64,000 nt of DNA, taken from NCBI GenBank assembly GCA_017590115.1, contig JAGGNK010012114.1:1320248-1384247 (forward strand), read 5' to 3'. Source of the stretch: Montifringilla adamsi (lineage: Eukaryota; Chordata; Aves; Passeriformes; Passeridae). A program made the translations under genes and the position numbers. This document shows, piece after piece, positions 1-12,075 of this stretch; within the stretch, counting starts at the first letter, position 1; every line of letters begins with the position of its first letter. The notes under the pieces are model-generated. The model worked only from the letters and a program-made list of their open reading frames with translations. It ran no database searches and was not told where the DNA came from.

Positions 1-1826
1 CATTAAAATGCATGCATTCATTTTACTAGCCAACAGGAAATCTGTGTTGTGTATTAAGAGCACAAGAGTAATCCCAAACAAAAACTGAGCTGACAAGAAC
101 TTATGGCCTGAATCTGGTGCATACAGTAGTACTAGTTGTTATTTTTTTCATTAGTATGTTTTTGGGTTATGCTTTTAATTTCTCTAAAACCCCCTGGCTT
201 CTTTCATTGCTTCAAAACAGTTTTTAAGTTAAACTGAAATATCATAAAAATTCTTGCTTATTACAAAAGGTATTGTCAATACTTGCAACTTTACTTGCAT
301 AAAACTAATTAATACATTTTAAAAAATTAAACTCATCTTGTAAATATTTATGGACAAATTATCTGACTCAATTTATCTAAATTTCAGTATTTATTGTGAT
401 ATGTGGATCTCATTTTACTATTATATATTCTGTTAATTTGAGTAGTCTAAACCACAATACCCTTCTTAACAATTACAGCCTCCAACATCATTATAAAGTG
501 TTCCATAAAAAATATTTGATTGATAACGTATCCCAAAATACTGTAATGATAATCACTGGGCTTTGGTAAGAAAAGGTTAAAATCCATATTGTCAATATCT
601 GCTGTACAAGAGAAATTCCATCTCCACTGGAGGCAGCAGCAAAACTCCCAATCACTGCAATTCATCCGGTTCTACTGATCACATTCAGGTGTGTTCTGAG
701 ACTGATCTTTTTAATGTGAAAGTCTTGCCACAATGACGTTTTTGGGCAAATACCTTGAGACAAAGACCCCGGTGTATTTATTATTTGTTTACACTTAGGA
801 AAAGCATAGGAGCTCCGACTCTTCCACACCCCCAAATATCTTTCAAAGATCCATTCACTTTCACTGTACACACACTGAAGACAGCAAAAATATTCTGCAC
901 CTTCATGGATTCCTTATATTCTGAAGATTTGGATTTGATGTAGATGAGCAAATACCGCTGATCTATGGGCCTGTTTCTACTGACTGTTGCGGTTAGTTTT
1001 GAGGCAAGCAGAGATTGCAGCTGCAGAGGACAAAGCAGAACTAAAAAATTATACCTTCCAGTACAAATCAAAGAAGACATTAATGGCAAAAGACTAGGAA
1101 GAGAGTAAGGTCTTTCTGACACACAGGGATTATAGGTTCTTCCTAACAGTTATCACTGTTACCCTCTCTAAGACAGAGACAAATATTTTAAAAAGAAAAA
1201 CCAGCAGCTTTGAGATATCTGAAAGTGGCTTTCACACAAAAGTACTGGAAATCTCCTTAGGGGAATGCAGAGTAGGTACAGGACCAGAGCTGAACTAAAC
1301 TGAACAAGCACTAACTCCACACACTACAAAGGGTCAGGCTGTAGAACAGGGTCCTGGGCTTATTTCAGCAGCTTTTCTTGGACTGGCTGGGGGCCACAGC
1401 AATGGTACAGCTCTCCATCTCAGCCCACATGCACTGCTCTAACATGGTACCGCTGGTGCTATGACCTGAGAGCTGCATCAGCTCTTGTAACTCTGGTCAA
1501 AATATAGAAAGCACTGGGTGTTGTATAAGCTTCAGACTTCTCTGATCAAGACTCTCTACTACACATTACAGCACCTGCCACAGTCAGCTCTTCCATGCCA
1601 ACCAGTTGGAGCTCCGTGCTATCCACCAGTTTTCTGGCTACCTTTTCACAGCAAGGCTTGTGCTTGCACTGGCTACATTTTCAGACCTGCTTACTCGGTT
1701 TATTTGAATTGTGGGTTTGTTTGTTTATCTTCACGGCTAGTTCTGGTGCTAGTACTGCATACAATCACACTCCATGTTTACTTCAAAAATATCAAATTTG
1801 ACAAGGAAGGAAAGATGAAAACTTAC
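1..1826 (-). other. PRDM6: PRDM6 intron (window edge)
   Basis: Intron downstream of the PRDM6 exon at 1827-2134. It opens with a consensus GTAAGT donor read on the minus strand at 1826-1821. I looked for the next PR-domain exon on the minus strand and did not see it, so it should lie outside the window. No repeat or RNA gene was recognised here; open frames in the stretch lack any recognisable protein character. Confidence 0.7.
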
Positions 1827-2134
1827 TTCCCAGAGATGCTGAGTGTTCCTGATGGCACCTGCTTGAACCTTCTCTGGCAAGAGCAAGATTCCCTGGAAGG
1901 GCCCAATCCAGGTGCCCTGCTGGATCCGTTGTGCCGCACAAATGCCGTAGGCCAGGCCAGGCACCGTGCTGGTGCACAGACACACTTCCCGGGGCAGGTC
2001 CCGGAGCCACTCCGGGATCTCGGGCGGAGGGGCTGCCGCGGCCGCGCTGCTGGTGCCCACCAGCCGGCGCAGGGAGTGCAGGGGCCCGTGCATAGGGCAC
2101 TCACCATTGCGGTTATCGGCACACATGTCACATC
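1827..2134 (-). CDS. PRDM6: PRDM6 coding exon: zinc-knuckle-like segment and start of PR/SET domain
   Basis: Second coding exon of PRDM6, a PR/SET-domain zinc-finger transcriptional repressor known from vascular smooth-muscle work. The exon is 308 nt (2 nt completing Arg176, then 102 codons). It is bounded by an acceptor reading TCCCTCAG and a GTAAGT donor after GAA. The translation starts [15 protein letters not shown], a C-X2-C-X7-C-X2-H arrangement at residues 177-191. As I recall, PRDM9 carries the same zinc-knuckle spacing just before its PR domain. A short Ala/Pro run follows, then [13 protein letters not shown] and GTWIGPFQG, the first strands of the PR domain, ending NTQHLWE at residue 278. 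Near-identity to the mammalian protein as remembered makes the call secure. The rest of the PR domain and the C-terminal zinc fingers are not in this window. Confidence 0.95.
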
Positions 2135-4290
2135 CTGAGGGACAAAGAGGGAAAAGTGCTGTCAGTGCGGTGCTGCTGGCCACCACTGTCACCACTGCCA
2201 CGGGCCACGTCACGCAGATCCCTGTGCTTGCGCTGCCATTTCATGGCAGTACTGCCAGCACTCATGCACACCGTGCCCTTCGGAGTGTTGCTTAGGCTCT
2301 TTCCCAGATCTCACCAAAGCCTTAAATAAGAAATTCCAAAGGCTAAGTAGAAATCCTGCAGACAATTTGCAAGCCTTGTGTATTCACAAACCTGCCAAGA
2401 TTAATTTACTTTAACAATGTTTTTAAAGATGAATTTTTTGACTAATACAAATAGTCCAGTTAAACCATCCCAGTGTGTTTCAGCGAGACATTTTAAAACA
2501 CAGTCATAGCGTGTTACAAGTCCCTCTCAGCTGCCTTACCACAGCTCAGCCCAAGGGCTTAATTGGAACAAGATTTAATTTAGTCCTTATTTTAAATGAA
2601 CATCCCCTCTGGTTTTTACATCCACATGTGTGTGTGCATGCCTGTCTGTTTGGAAAATAAAATAAATAAACCAGAACCTCATGAATGACAAATTGGAGCC
2701 TGCATGCGCATTTACTTTACTAAAGACAAATCTAATCTCAAAACTGAAATTATGCAGCAAATATTTCTGGGCACACACTTGAAATTTTATTTATTGAATG
2801 GGAATGCATATTCTTTGCCTGTACCATGTAAATGAAGCTAAGAAAAGACCAAAACAGCATATCTGAGTTCATGAGCAATTCCTGTGAAAAAGATCAGTTT
2901 GTAAAACTGTTAATTTCCCTAACTGTTAATAATGAATGATGTGTCTCTATTTTGGGAAGATCCTACCATGACTTTTCTTTTCTGAGCAAAGAAAATTTTG
3001 GTTAAATGTTTCCACTGAACACTATTCCACATGCCACAAATGTACATCTTCCAGGAAAATGTTTCATGTTCAAGAAATTAATTTCTCTGGAGATATGCCG
3101 AGTTAACATAACAATGAATCTCTTGAAATAAATTGCCGTCTTCTTCACATTTCATTTTCATAGCACAATAAATGTTTTCATATAAATTTATTCCAGAAAT
3201 ACAAAGAAAAACCAATAATTATGGCATACTACTCTTGTAGCAAGTCCTACATCTTTCCCCTAATAATTTTATATACCACTCCTTATAAAAACAGAGCACA
3301 GCATTCACTACAGAAGCGAGACTTTCTTGGTCTATGCCACAGATTTAGACTTGCTAGACTGCCTGCAACCACAGTTTCAATTCTCAGGGGCCCTGACTCA
3401 GATGTTCTTCTTTCCAAACTGGATGTACTGAGTATTAAGTAGGCCTCTTTCCTATGGATCCTTCAAAGGAAAACCCTCCCCTCATTTCAGCAAAACCTGC
3501 TAAAGGACAATAAAAGATACATCTTCAAATGATTGCTTCTATGTGTATTCTCCAGTTTTAGACATGCTACATAAACACTCTTTCCCGTCATCCTCTTTTA
3601 AATTTTACCATTAAAAAAATGATGCATTCAGCAACAAGAAATTATTACTAAGTTACACGTGGAAGCTAATTTCCCTCAATTTCCCTTATACACCTTTGGG
3701 TCTTGCCGAAAACGCCTGTCTCCACCTGGTGCTCGCCTGTCCACGTTCCCTACCAGCAGCACCGGTTACAGACCCCAGCAGAAGGCAGGGAGACAAGCCC
3801 TGAGTTGCGCATTGCTCTGGAGCCCCTGCAGAAGGGCTGCCGGTGAAACTGGTCCCAAGCCATCCATGCCTCGAACAGGTCCGGGCAGGGGGCAGGAGGC
3901 AGAGGAACGCCGGCCGGCGCGGCAGGACAAAGCCACTTAGTGGGGACGGCGGCAGGACAAAGCCACCTAGTGGGGACCGCTCTTAGGTCGGCAAAAGCGC
4001 GACTTGGGCTGGAGGGTGCAATTTCTCCTTGCCCTAAGGACACAATCCCTGCCGCAAAACGACTTCTCTTGGGATAAACCGCCACTGCAGAGGGGTTTTG
4101 CTCTCTCAGCCACGTCAATTAGAGGTGGATGGCGGATGGAGGAGGGGATTTGCAGACCCCAGGGAAGCTGTTTCTGGAGAATCCAAAAAGAATGCAGCAG
4201 ATATTCCTACAACCATTCTGAGGCATAAGGAATAAAAGGCTTCAAGGATATGCTGGAGAGGGAGGGAATGGGGCAGCGAGGCAGTTGGGG

Positions 4291-4353
4291 TTTTTTTGTT
4301 TGTTTTGTTTGGTTTTTTTTGTTTTGTTTTTTTGGTTTTTGGTTTGTTTTTTT

Positions 4354-4392
<39 letters not shown>
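4291..4392. repeat. T-rich low-complexity tract ending in a long poly-T
   Basis: Runs of T interrupted by single G or GG, grading into more than 30 consecutive T. It may be the reverse complement of a retroelement A-tail or simple slippage. No body of a retrocopy was recognised beside it. Confidence 0.85.
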
Positions 4393-4639
4393 CCTTATTA
4401 TTTCCACAGCTAGTTTGGAAAGTGAGGTATCACCACAGCATCTTTTCTTTCCTTTCCTCTTCGAAACCAGTCCTCAAGAAACCCTGTAGTTTTGGCATGT
4501 ACAAAGATGTTAGGGGCAGCACTGCTGTTTGGCACTGGAGATCACATAAGAAAGGATCCCAAATAGGAAAAGTGAAGAAAAAAACCCCAAACAACGAAAA
4601 AAGAAAACCCACAATCCAAAACAGTTTGGTGTGCGATAC

Positions 4640-4735
4640 ATTCTAAACAGATTGTGGCTGAACTTTATGATCTACAGTTGGACTTGATGACTTCACAGGT
4701 CTTTTCCAACACAAATTGTTCTATGATTCTATAAA
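4640..4735 (+). mobile_element. CR1 LINE 3'-end fragment
   Basis: Contains the diagnostic CR1 tail: a segment like TTGGACTTGATGA, then CTTTTCCAACAC, ending in TTCTATGATTCTAT. The fragment is truncated at its 5' side, as usual for CR1, and lies in antisense orientation inside the PRDM6 intron. Confidence 0.85.
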
Positions 4736-7129
4736 ATCAATAGATTTCAATCTACCCATGCAAGTTAGAAAGAAAACATCTTACAGGAAAACTGAGAGCT
4801 TAAAGAAATTATGTCTAACCATGACGTCAGTTAGCACCTAGGGTAGGCCCTTGAGTTCTAATTATTTGCACTGCTTTAATATTTTCTAAATAGGCAACCC
4901 TCCTCATAACTAGCTGATTACAATGGCTTTCTTGGAGGAACTGTATCTCTGGAGAAATTTACATTAAACCTGTGACGGTATCTTCTTTACTCCAGTCAGA
5001 CAATCTCAGTGTCAAGTTCCTGCATCCAGCCACCAGATATACATAACTTTTCATGAACAAAAATTTCAGTACCTGTCTAGAACAATAATTTCTTAACCTC
5101 TTTCTGACAATATCTGTGCATGAATTTGGGTTAAACATTTTATTTCTACATTCCCAAGAAAAAGAAATTAAGAAATTGTCAAGGAGTATAAACAAACCCT
5201 GTGTCACTGTCATTTACCCTTACAGAAATTCACGCATGGTGATATTTATTTTCCAGTGTCCAAAAACAGTGGTAATGTCTTAATGCTTGGCAGTCACAGT
5301 ATCTGATCCCCTGCTGTGTTCCTTTCCCCTTTGTCCTGCCAAAGCTGAAAATTTGGAAAATGGAACATCTTTTGAAACTGTTTTGGCTAAAGTCTTGTTG
5401 ATGAGAAGGGAGGAATCTGTCTTTAATACTAAGCAGTACTGAAATTCTTCTTAGTTTCATACTTCATACATTTAGCTTTAGTTGTTATGTAATTGCACAA
5501 ATAAAATCTTTAAAAATTCTCATAAATGTTATAAGGAATGGAAGCCATCCTAGATATATTTTACCATGCCTGGAGTAAAAAGCTACTGCACATCTTTTCC
5601 TCTTCTGTAACTAACTTTCCTGTAAAAGTGAAAGCGTCCATTTAAAGACCATCTCTGTAACCAGTGTATTCCTTTGCCTCAGAGGACAAGGGAAGGATTT
5701 CCTTCATATCATATTGGAGGGGAAAAAATCAAGAACTCCAAGACTTGCACACTACCCTGCCCCACAGCAGGATGAACAGCATTATCTTTGTGTATGCTGC
5801 AGAGCACAATGTGACACACTGCACCAGCATGCTGAATAAGACGTGGAGAAGAAGCGAGGGCTTGAGAGGGAGAGTGCTGTGGTCCACTGACATCACCAGA
5901 CTCTCCAAACTGGATGGTGGCCACGCTGGTGTGGGGTGTTCACGTGAAGGAGATGCTTCTGCAAGTGTGAACTTCCCAGAGGATGGCCAGATAGGGTGAC
6001 AAGGAGAGCTGTCCTGTGCCCTTCCTCCAGTTTTGGCCTCAGAGAGCAGCTGAGTGTGAGTACAGGTCTTCACTGAGAACAGTTGAAATGGATAATTCCA
6101 CTTTCTGTAACAGCATCAGCCAAGCCCCAAATCAAGTCAAGAAGAAGCAAGAAATGTAAGAAAATTGGAGGACTTGCTGAAAATGGAAAAATAAAGGAGG
6201 ATTGGAGCCAGAGCAGAATATGTCCTGATAAAATCTACAGATGCAGAAGGTAAAGTCAGTGGGAATACTCCACTGCAGGCCCAGATACAGCCAAACACTT
6301 TGGAAGGAGATCAATTTCCTTCTTTATACCTTCATATTCTATAGATAAGGAGGATTAAGGAAAGGAAGATGCAAGAAAAATAAAATTAAAGGATTTCCTA
6401 GTGGAGCTGTTTGGCCTGGTTCTTATGGAAGGACTGCAATATGTTACTGTTTATGTGCCTCCAGAAAAATGAACATAGTAATGCCAATACTATAACTCCA
6501 TGTGTGTACACTTAAAAGTACTAAACCTAGGCAAAAGGACATATCATTGCCCCCAAAATGTAATTTTAAACATGCACCAACATAAATAACACTACTACTG
6601 CACACTTTTAAGCAAATCTGAAAGGAAAAACCTTTTATCAGTGAAACTAGTGTTTAACACAGTGTTTTTACCAGCAAACCAGCTGTAACAATAAATGAAA
6701 GCAATACATTTTTTCCTCAGCAATAATATGCTTCAAAGGTGCAGTTAGACTGGATACCTGCAGTTTGCTGGTATTAAAGAAGGGTGGCCTCTGACCCTTT
6801 GCTTCATAATTCACCACAAGCATGCAGGTATCCAGTGTAAGTGGCCATCATTTCACATGGTATTACTCACTTGCAAGTATAAATCACTACGGCTGGCCCT
6901 GCATCCCTGTCTGGGCCCGGGTACCCAGCTAAGCAGAAGGGAGGACTGGAAGAGACTGTTTCCCTTCGTTTCCTGAGGGCTGGAGCTTTCCAGGGAAGCT
7001 CAGCCTCCCTCGTACTTCAGTTTCCTCATTGATGATCTGGCATCCACCCCCTTTCACCAAATTATTGGCAGTTTCTTTCAGACTGCCTCACTGGAGGCAG
7101 ACTTTCGGGGGTACGAAGCACAGATGCGC

Positions 7130-7480
7130 TTTCCCGCCGGGCGCCCTCTATTCATTTAGTTATTTATTCTAACTAGTCTTTGCAGAGAGCGGGACAAAGC
7201 CCTGCCCGCTGACCCACGGCTGTGGCCGGGTCCCGGACGCCCGACCCCCTCTCTGGCAGGGCTTTATCCCGCTGGCACTGCCGCCGTTCCCCCGCCGCGC
7301 AGGGTGCCGGCGGCGCGGGCGCTGTTCCCGCAGCAGCGCAGGAGCTGCCGCGGGGTCCGTGACTCCTGGTCGGGGGCCAGGCACACCCCGCGCCAGCTCC
7401 GCTGGGGAAGATGTTGTTCGAGGGCCCGCCTGGGCGCCTCGGCGTAGGTCAGGGAGTCCGCCCCGCCTTCAGAGAGGCTT
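7130..7480. promoter_or_regulatory. CpG-rich patch in PRDM6 intron
   Basis: A run of high G+C with many CG dinucleotides, unlike the AT-rich sequence on both sides. It does not contain a recognisable exon. It could be an intragenic CpG island linked to PRDM6 regulation. This call is by composition only. Confidence 0.5.
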
Positions 7481-8459
7481 TCGGGGTGTTTTTAAGAGGC
7501 GAGCGGGTTGAGGGAGGTGGGTTTGATTTTCCCTGCTTTCTACGGTACGTTTGAATGAATTAAATTTCCGTGTCAGGTATGAGAAGGGTAGGAGAATATT
7601 GTGTGTAGATAAACCTTGCCACCCTCTGCCCCTGAGAGACCCCCATATACAATGTAGAGATGATGAATAGGCGCCAGGAGAGGAGATCGAAGTTCAGTCC
7701 GCACCGGCTCCACTCTCTCCTACAAAACTATAGGGCAATTAATTGTGGCTTGTCCCCTCATCCTTCATCTCCTGGTGGCACATATCGATGGAGATTACTG
7801 CTGATGGACCATTTTATCACCCTAAATAAACAGTCACCACCTTCTCTAACCTCAATCTAATGTATGGCTATCTGCTATGTTTAAGGGTGCTGGGTAACTA
7901 ATGATGTAAAATAGCTAAATCATACAGGTTACCAGCAGCCCAGAGGAAAAAAAAAAAAAAAGTCCGAATATTTTCCACACCGATCCACTTCACAGCATGT
8001 TATATATACACTGTCTCCCCATAAATTGAATGGGAAAAGGCGTGCAAAGTGCTTGGTCGCTTGACACTTCAGTTTTACACAGCGTGTTTATTACAGCGGC
8101 AGGCTGGTGCTTTCTGGCGAAGGTGGAGGAGTCTCAGAATTCTCAGTGCGGAAGCATCTCCCCAGAAGCTAGGGGCAAGCCTCCAAGGGAACGAGCCGGT
8201 CCGCAGCCCCCGGGCTCACCGTTGGAGATCTCCTGGCCGCCCGGGCGCCCCTCCCCCAGCACCCAGAAATACCCTTGTCCTTCCAGACTCAAGGCTGGGA
8301 AGCAAACGGTCCCCAGCCGCCTGCCACTTATCGGGGCTTTAGCATAATCCCGTTTACTTCCCTGGGAGTAAAGACTGCTGGGCTTTAGTTAGGGTTTTGC
8401 ATCTTGATTGCTTTTTTTTTAATTATTATTTTTCCCTAGTTTACCTCCTTTCAATTTAA

Positions 8460-9500
8460 AACAGTTACATACAGACCCGTAACCCACAGCTCCTAGGCAG
8501 CCCCCGCCCCCTCCGTCGCCCAAGACCGTGCCATATTCATTGATATTTGACCATCAAGGCGTGTGTCTACTGGGGAACGGCCGCCCATCCATCTTCCCGC
8601 GGCGGCCGCCCGGCGCCGGGCCGGCCCGGGAGCTGGGGAGCGGAGCCGGGCGGGGCGGCGGGCAGCCGGGACAGCCGGGACAGCCTGGGCAGCCGGGACA
8701 GCCGGGACAGCCGGGACAGCCTGGGCAGCCTGGGCAGCCGGGCCGGGACAGCCGGGGCAGCCTGGGCAGCCTGGGCAGCCGGGACAGCCGGGACAGCCGG
8801 GACAGCCTGGGCAGCCGGGACAGCCGGGACAGCCTGGGCAGCCGGGGCAGCCTCGGCAGCCGCTCGGGATCCCCCGGCGGGCCCGGCCAACGCCCCTGCC
8901 CCTCCGCGGCCCCGCAGAACGAGCGGGGCATTCGCGAAATTCGCCGGCGCCTCTCTCGAGCGGGTGGGACCTGCCGGGGAGTGGGGATCACGCGGGTGCC
9001 CCGGAGAAGAAGGGGATGCTCGGGATGGAGAGAGGGGTATTGTCTGGGAAAGTAAGGGAGACCGGGCACTCGCTCGGTTGGTGAAGGAGGTACAGCTAAG
9101 ACTAGAGCCCGAGAAACAGACGGAGGCCTGCTGGGCCGAGCAGAGGAGCAGACCGAAGTCCCCGCTCCGGGGAGGGGATTAATTCCGGCGGGCGGTGTGT
9201 GTGTGCCGGGCAGGGGAGAGCCCGCCCGTCTCGGCCTGTCGTTGGGGCTGTCCGGAGATGGAAGTGCAGCAAGCAAGTACGACTCAAACTAAAGTAGACG
9301 GCACCTCATCTCACCCACAGCCCCCACCTCCTTCCCCTCAAACGGGCTGTAAGGGTGGGAATGATGCGAAACAGGGAGTGAGGGTGGGAGTCAAGGCGGC
9401 TGGAAATCCCGCTTGCCCACGGACCGCTAGCGTGACCCTGGCCACACTCGGGATGCTGCGCAAGGGCAGCCAGGCCCGTGCCCTGCAGCTTCTTCCCTTG
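8460..9500. promoter_or_regulatory. CpG-rich region in PRDM6 intron
   Basis: About 1 kb of GC-rich, CpG-rich DNA that includes the 9-bp minisatellite at 8661-8866. Long overlapping open frames on both strands arise from the GC-rich tandem repeat and do not resemble proteins. A regulatory or structural role for the island is inference. Confidence 0.5.
8661..8866. repeat. 9-bp GC-rich minisatellite
   Basis: About 22 tandem copies of a 9-base unit, mostly CAGCCGGGA alternating with CAGCCTGGG, with a few variant units such as CAGCCGGGC. Because the unit is a multiple of three, it leaves several frames open, giving Gly-Gln-Pro, Ala-Gly-Thr or Arg-Asp-Ser runs. None of these is credible as a gene product without start context and splicing. 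Confidence 0.95.
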
Positions 9501-10746
9501 ATCGTGCGAGTGCTTGGAGTGCATGGCGCGGCACAGGCTGTAGTTGCGGCACTCCTTCTTCACTGACAGTTTACTTTTTTCTTTATTTTTTTAAAAGCAC
9601 GAGTTGCCGAAAGCAACTGCGCTTCGTCCCAGAAGACCGAAACACTTGCGTTGGAAGTTTCACTCAGAGGCAACTAATAACCGCTGGAGCGAAAGCCTTC
9701 CTGTAAACAAGTAAATTTAAAGAATGTTTAGACCTAACTGAAGAAAAACAAACATAAAAAAAAAAGTCGAGATGGTGCTGGCTGCTCCCTTCCCGTCATT
9801 CCGACGGGGACGGATGCCCCGTCAGAGCCGGACGCGATTCACAAGCGCCCTTTCCGCAATCGACTCCTTTGCTTTCCCGAATCCACCTTTAATATCGCGC
9901 TCGGGAAGAAATTATTCAGGCTTCGCCTCCGACTCTGCGGGGTGCTGTTATTTCACTCAGTCCTAAAAAATGTTCCCCCCCTAAAACGCTTTTTAATATC
10001 CCTTTCTCCTTTTAAAACCTTTACCCTTTAGATTTACAGAGCGGCTCCGAAAAGCAAAACATGTATTGTCTGAACGGTTCGATTGTTGAGTAGAAGTGCA
10101 TTTCGGATTCCATTTTCTGCATATAATATCACGTTTTCTTCACCCGAGAACACAAAATACACGACCAGGTTTCACTACAGGGTAAGACTAAGCACGAGGA
10201 GGTCACTCAAAATAAACTCGACAACCAATATAGAAGCATTTGAAATATTAAGAAGGCGGGAAAAATCTCCACCAAACTCCGATTCAACTTTCCTCCCGCA
10301 CATATGCACAGCGCTGAAGACTGTGCTAGCATCCACGCAGTTTGATTAATACATAACAGGGTGTCATGGAAACTTTCAAAACAAGCTCCTCATCTGAAAT
10401 TTAATTAAACGAATCCGCGTTTTGCTTGGGCGTGTGTTTAAGAATTGCTGGTTTGGGGTACCGTTTTTCCGTTCAACAGCCTTCCTTAAACAGACATTTG
10501 GGGAGTGGTGGTTGAGAAGGACAACAACAACAACAACAATAGTTTTAAGAAACCTTAGGATAAAGGGAGTGTTTGAAACAAACACAATTTTTTTTTTTTA
10601 AAAAGTGCATGGGCAGAAGCCATGTGTTTTAAGAGGGACAGATCAGTGTGCTCTGAATGTTAGTTATAAAACTGATGAATTATTAGGCGTTCATATAGTT
10701 CTTTTCATGCTGTGAATTTCCTCGGTTGCGTCGTATTGATAGATAC

Positions 10747-10770
10747 GGGGGGGGGGGGGGAAAGGGGGGG
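10747..10770. repeat. G-run / homopurine tract
   Basis: Fourteen consecutive G, three A, seven G, then a run of A. This is a purine-only stretch on the plus strand, able in principle to form a G-quadruplex together with other nearby G-runs, and prone to assembly length errors. Confidence 0.85.
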
Positions 10771-11541
10771 AAAAAAATTACAAACCTCTCATCCGTACAG
10801 ATGTTTAATAATAGGGGCTCCCCCTCCCCGCCCCAAAAAAAACCCTCCCAGCTGTATAATTGGCAACAGCAGTATAAAACTCTTTAGAACCACCAAGTGC
10901 TAAATTAATTCTGACTCAAGCAGACTTTTTCGCCTAGAAAATTGTCTTTTCTCTTTAAATGACCATGTCATGCTTTTCCGTAGGGGTGAAAACTAAAACC
11001 AACGAGGTGTTAACGAGGTCTGAAAGGAAACGATACTCCGAGATAAGAAAGAGGAAAACTTTGCACTAGACCGTCTGATGAAAACTGCAACTTTCCCCCT
11101 GCCCAGCTCGGAGGAGTAATTGATTTCTGCGTGCTCAGCGAAGCCCGGGCTTTCCGGGCAGGAATGGAGAGGGCGAGAAAGGACCAGCTTTGTAGCTAGT
11201 TGCCCTGAACCTTTGCTGAATCCATTTTCCTAAACAGCCCTCCGAAAGAAATTTACCCCCGCCAGAGCCTTTCCGGTGAAGTGTGCCTTCAAGGCAAGGC
11301 ACATTTGGTGTCAGACCAGAAAAACTGCTACTGGAAGATTGCAGCCCGTATCCTGAAACAACTAGTAACAATGCAAAAACTAAACGGAGGGAACCGCCAG
11401 ACGGAGGATGCTCCTCGTGCAGTGAGAGCGGAGCGGGCATCAGCTGCTGTCCCCCAGCCTGGAGCGTTCCCGGACCGGCGCCACGCGGGGAGAAGCGGAG
11501 GGTAAGCGGCGGAGGAGTGCGAGAAGGGGCACGATACGTAC

Positions 11542-12075
11542 GGTTGTTGGGGTCGCTGGTGTGCTGGTTCAGGGGGATGATCTCCATACGCTGCTGCCCG
11601 TACAGGTAGTAGTCCAGCTCCTCGGCCGTGCAGCGGTACCGAGAGGCACCACGGTCGCCGCATTTGCCGCCGCCGCCACCGGCCCCGCACAAGTCCTTGA
11701 CCTGCAGGGGAGCGGGCGCTCCCCCGGTCGGGAGCTCCGAGCTCTGCAGTGGGCCGAAGACCGGGACCTGGGTCACAGGCAGGGAGGTCAGACCAGCCAG
11801 AGAAGCCGCGGCCGCAGCGACGCACGACGAGGTGGAGGAGGAAGACGGAGTGGACGAGGAAGAGGAGGAGGAGGCAGAGGAGAGGGAGGTCGGGCGCTGG
11901 CGGAGGCTGTCAGCCGGGGGCTCGGCTCTCTCCGGTGGCTGGAGCTGGGCGAGGGGCCCGCTGCTTTTGAGCTGGCTGCTCTGCGGGAAAAGCTGCTGCC
12001 AGTGTTGCAGATAGGCGGGATCCACCTTCAGGAACGCGGATCCACCGGGATCTCCGGGCTTCAGCATCGCTCTGC
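11542..12075 (-). CDS. PRDM6: PRDM6 first coding exon (exon 2), N-terminus
   Basis: Carries the start codon at 12067-12065 (8 nt after the acceptor CTGCTCCACAG) and 175 codons plus one base, ending at a GTACGT donor. The translation opens [20 protein letters not shown], the recognisable PRDM6 N-terminus. It continues through QHWQQLFPQ, a Pro/Glu segment, a Ser-rich run (about residues 62-81), an Ala run (84-88), a Gly-rich stretch (about 128-134), and the conserved block [20 protein letters not shown] before the splice. The N-terminal third is low-complexity and lacks the long poly-Pro run I recall in mammals, so the avian protein looks shorter here. The function known for the family is chromatin-linked repression, with H4K20 methylation reported for mouse PRDM6. 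Splicing onto 1827-2134 keeps frame and creates Arg176 (C|GA). Confidence 0.95.

Larger units (their letters stand above)
2135..11541 (-). other. PRDM6: PRDM6 intron between the two coding exons (9.4 kb)
   Basis: Flanked by a GTACGT donor (minus strand, 11541 downward) and a TTTGTCCCTCAG acceptor ending at 2135. It holds T-rich low complexity (4291-4392), a CR1 3' end (about 4640-4735), CpG-rich patches around 7130-7480 and 8460-9500, a 9-bp minisatellite (8661-8866) and a G-run (10747-10770). The rest is unremarkable AT-rich sequence in which I see no other exon. Confidence 0.8.

Noticed and set aside
1518..2295. Plus-strand open frames across the PRDM6 PR-domain exon
   Set aside because: Antisense shadows of the exon at 1827-2134.
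8528..9276. Long overlapping open frames on both strands that look collagen-like or Arg/Asp/Ser-rich
   Set aside because: They are produced by the 9-bp GC-rich minisatellite and CpG-rich flanks. All frames are open, none has splice or start context, and none resembles a known collagen.
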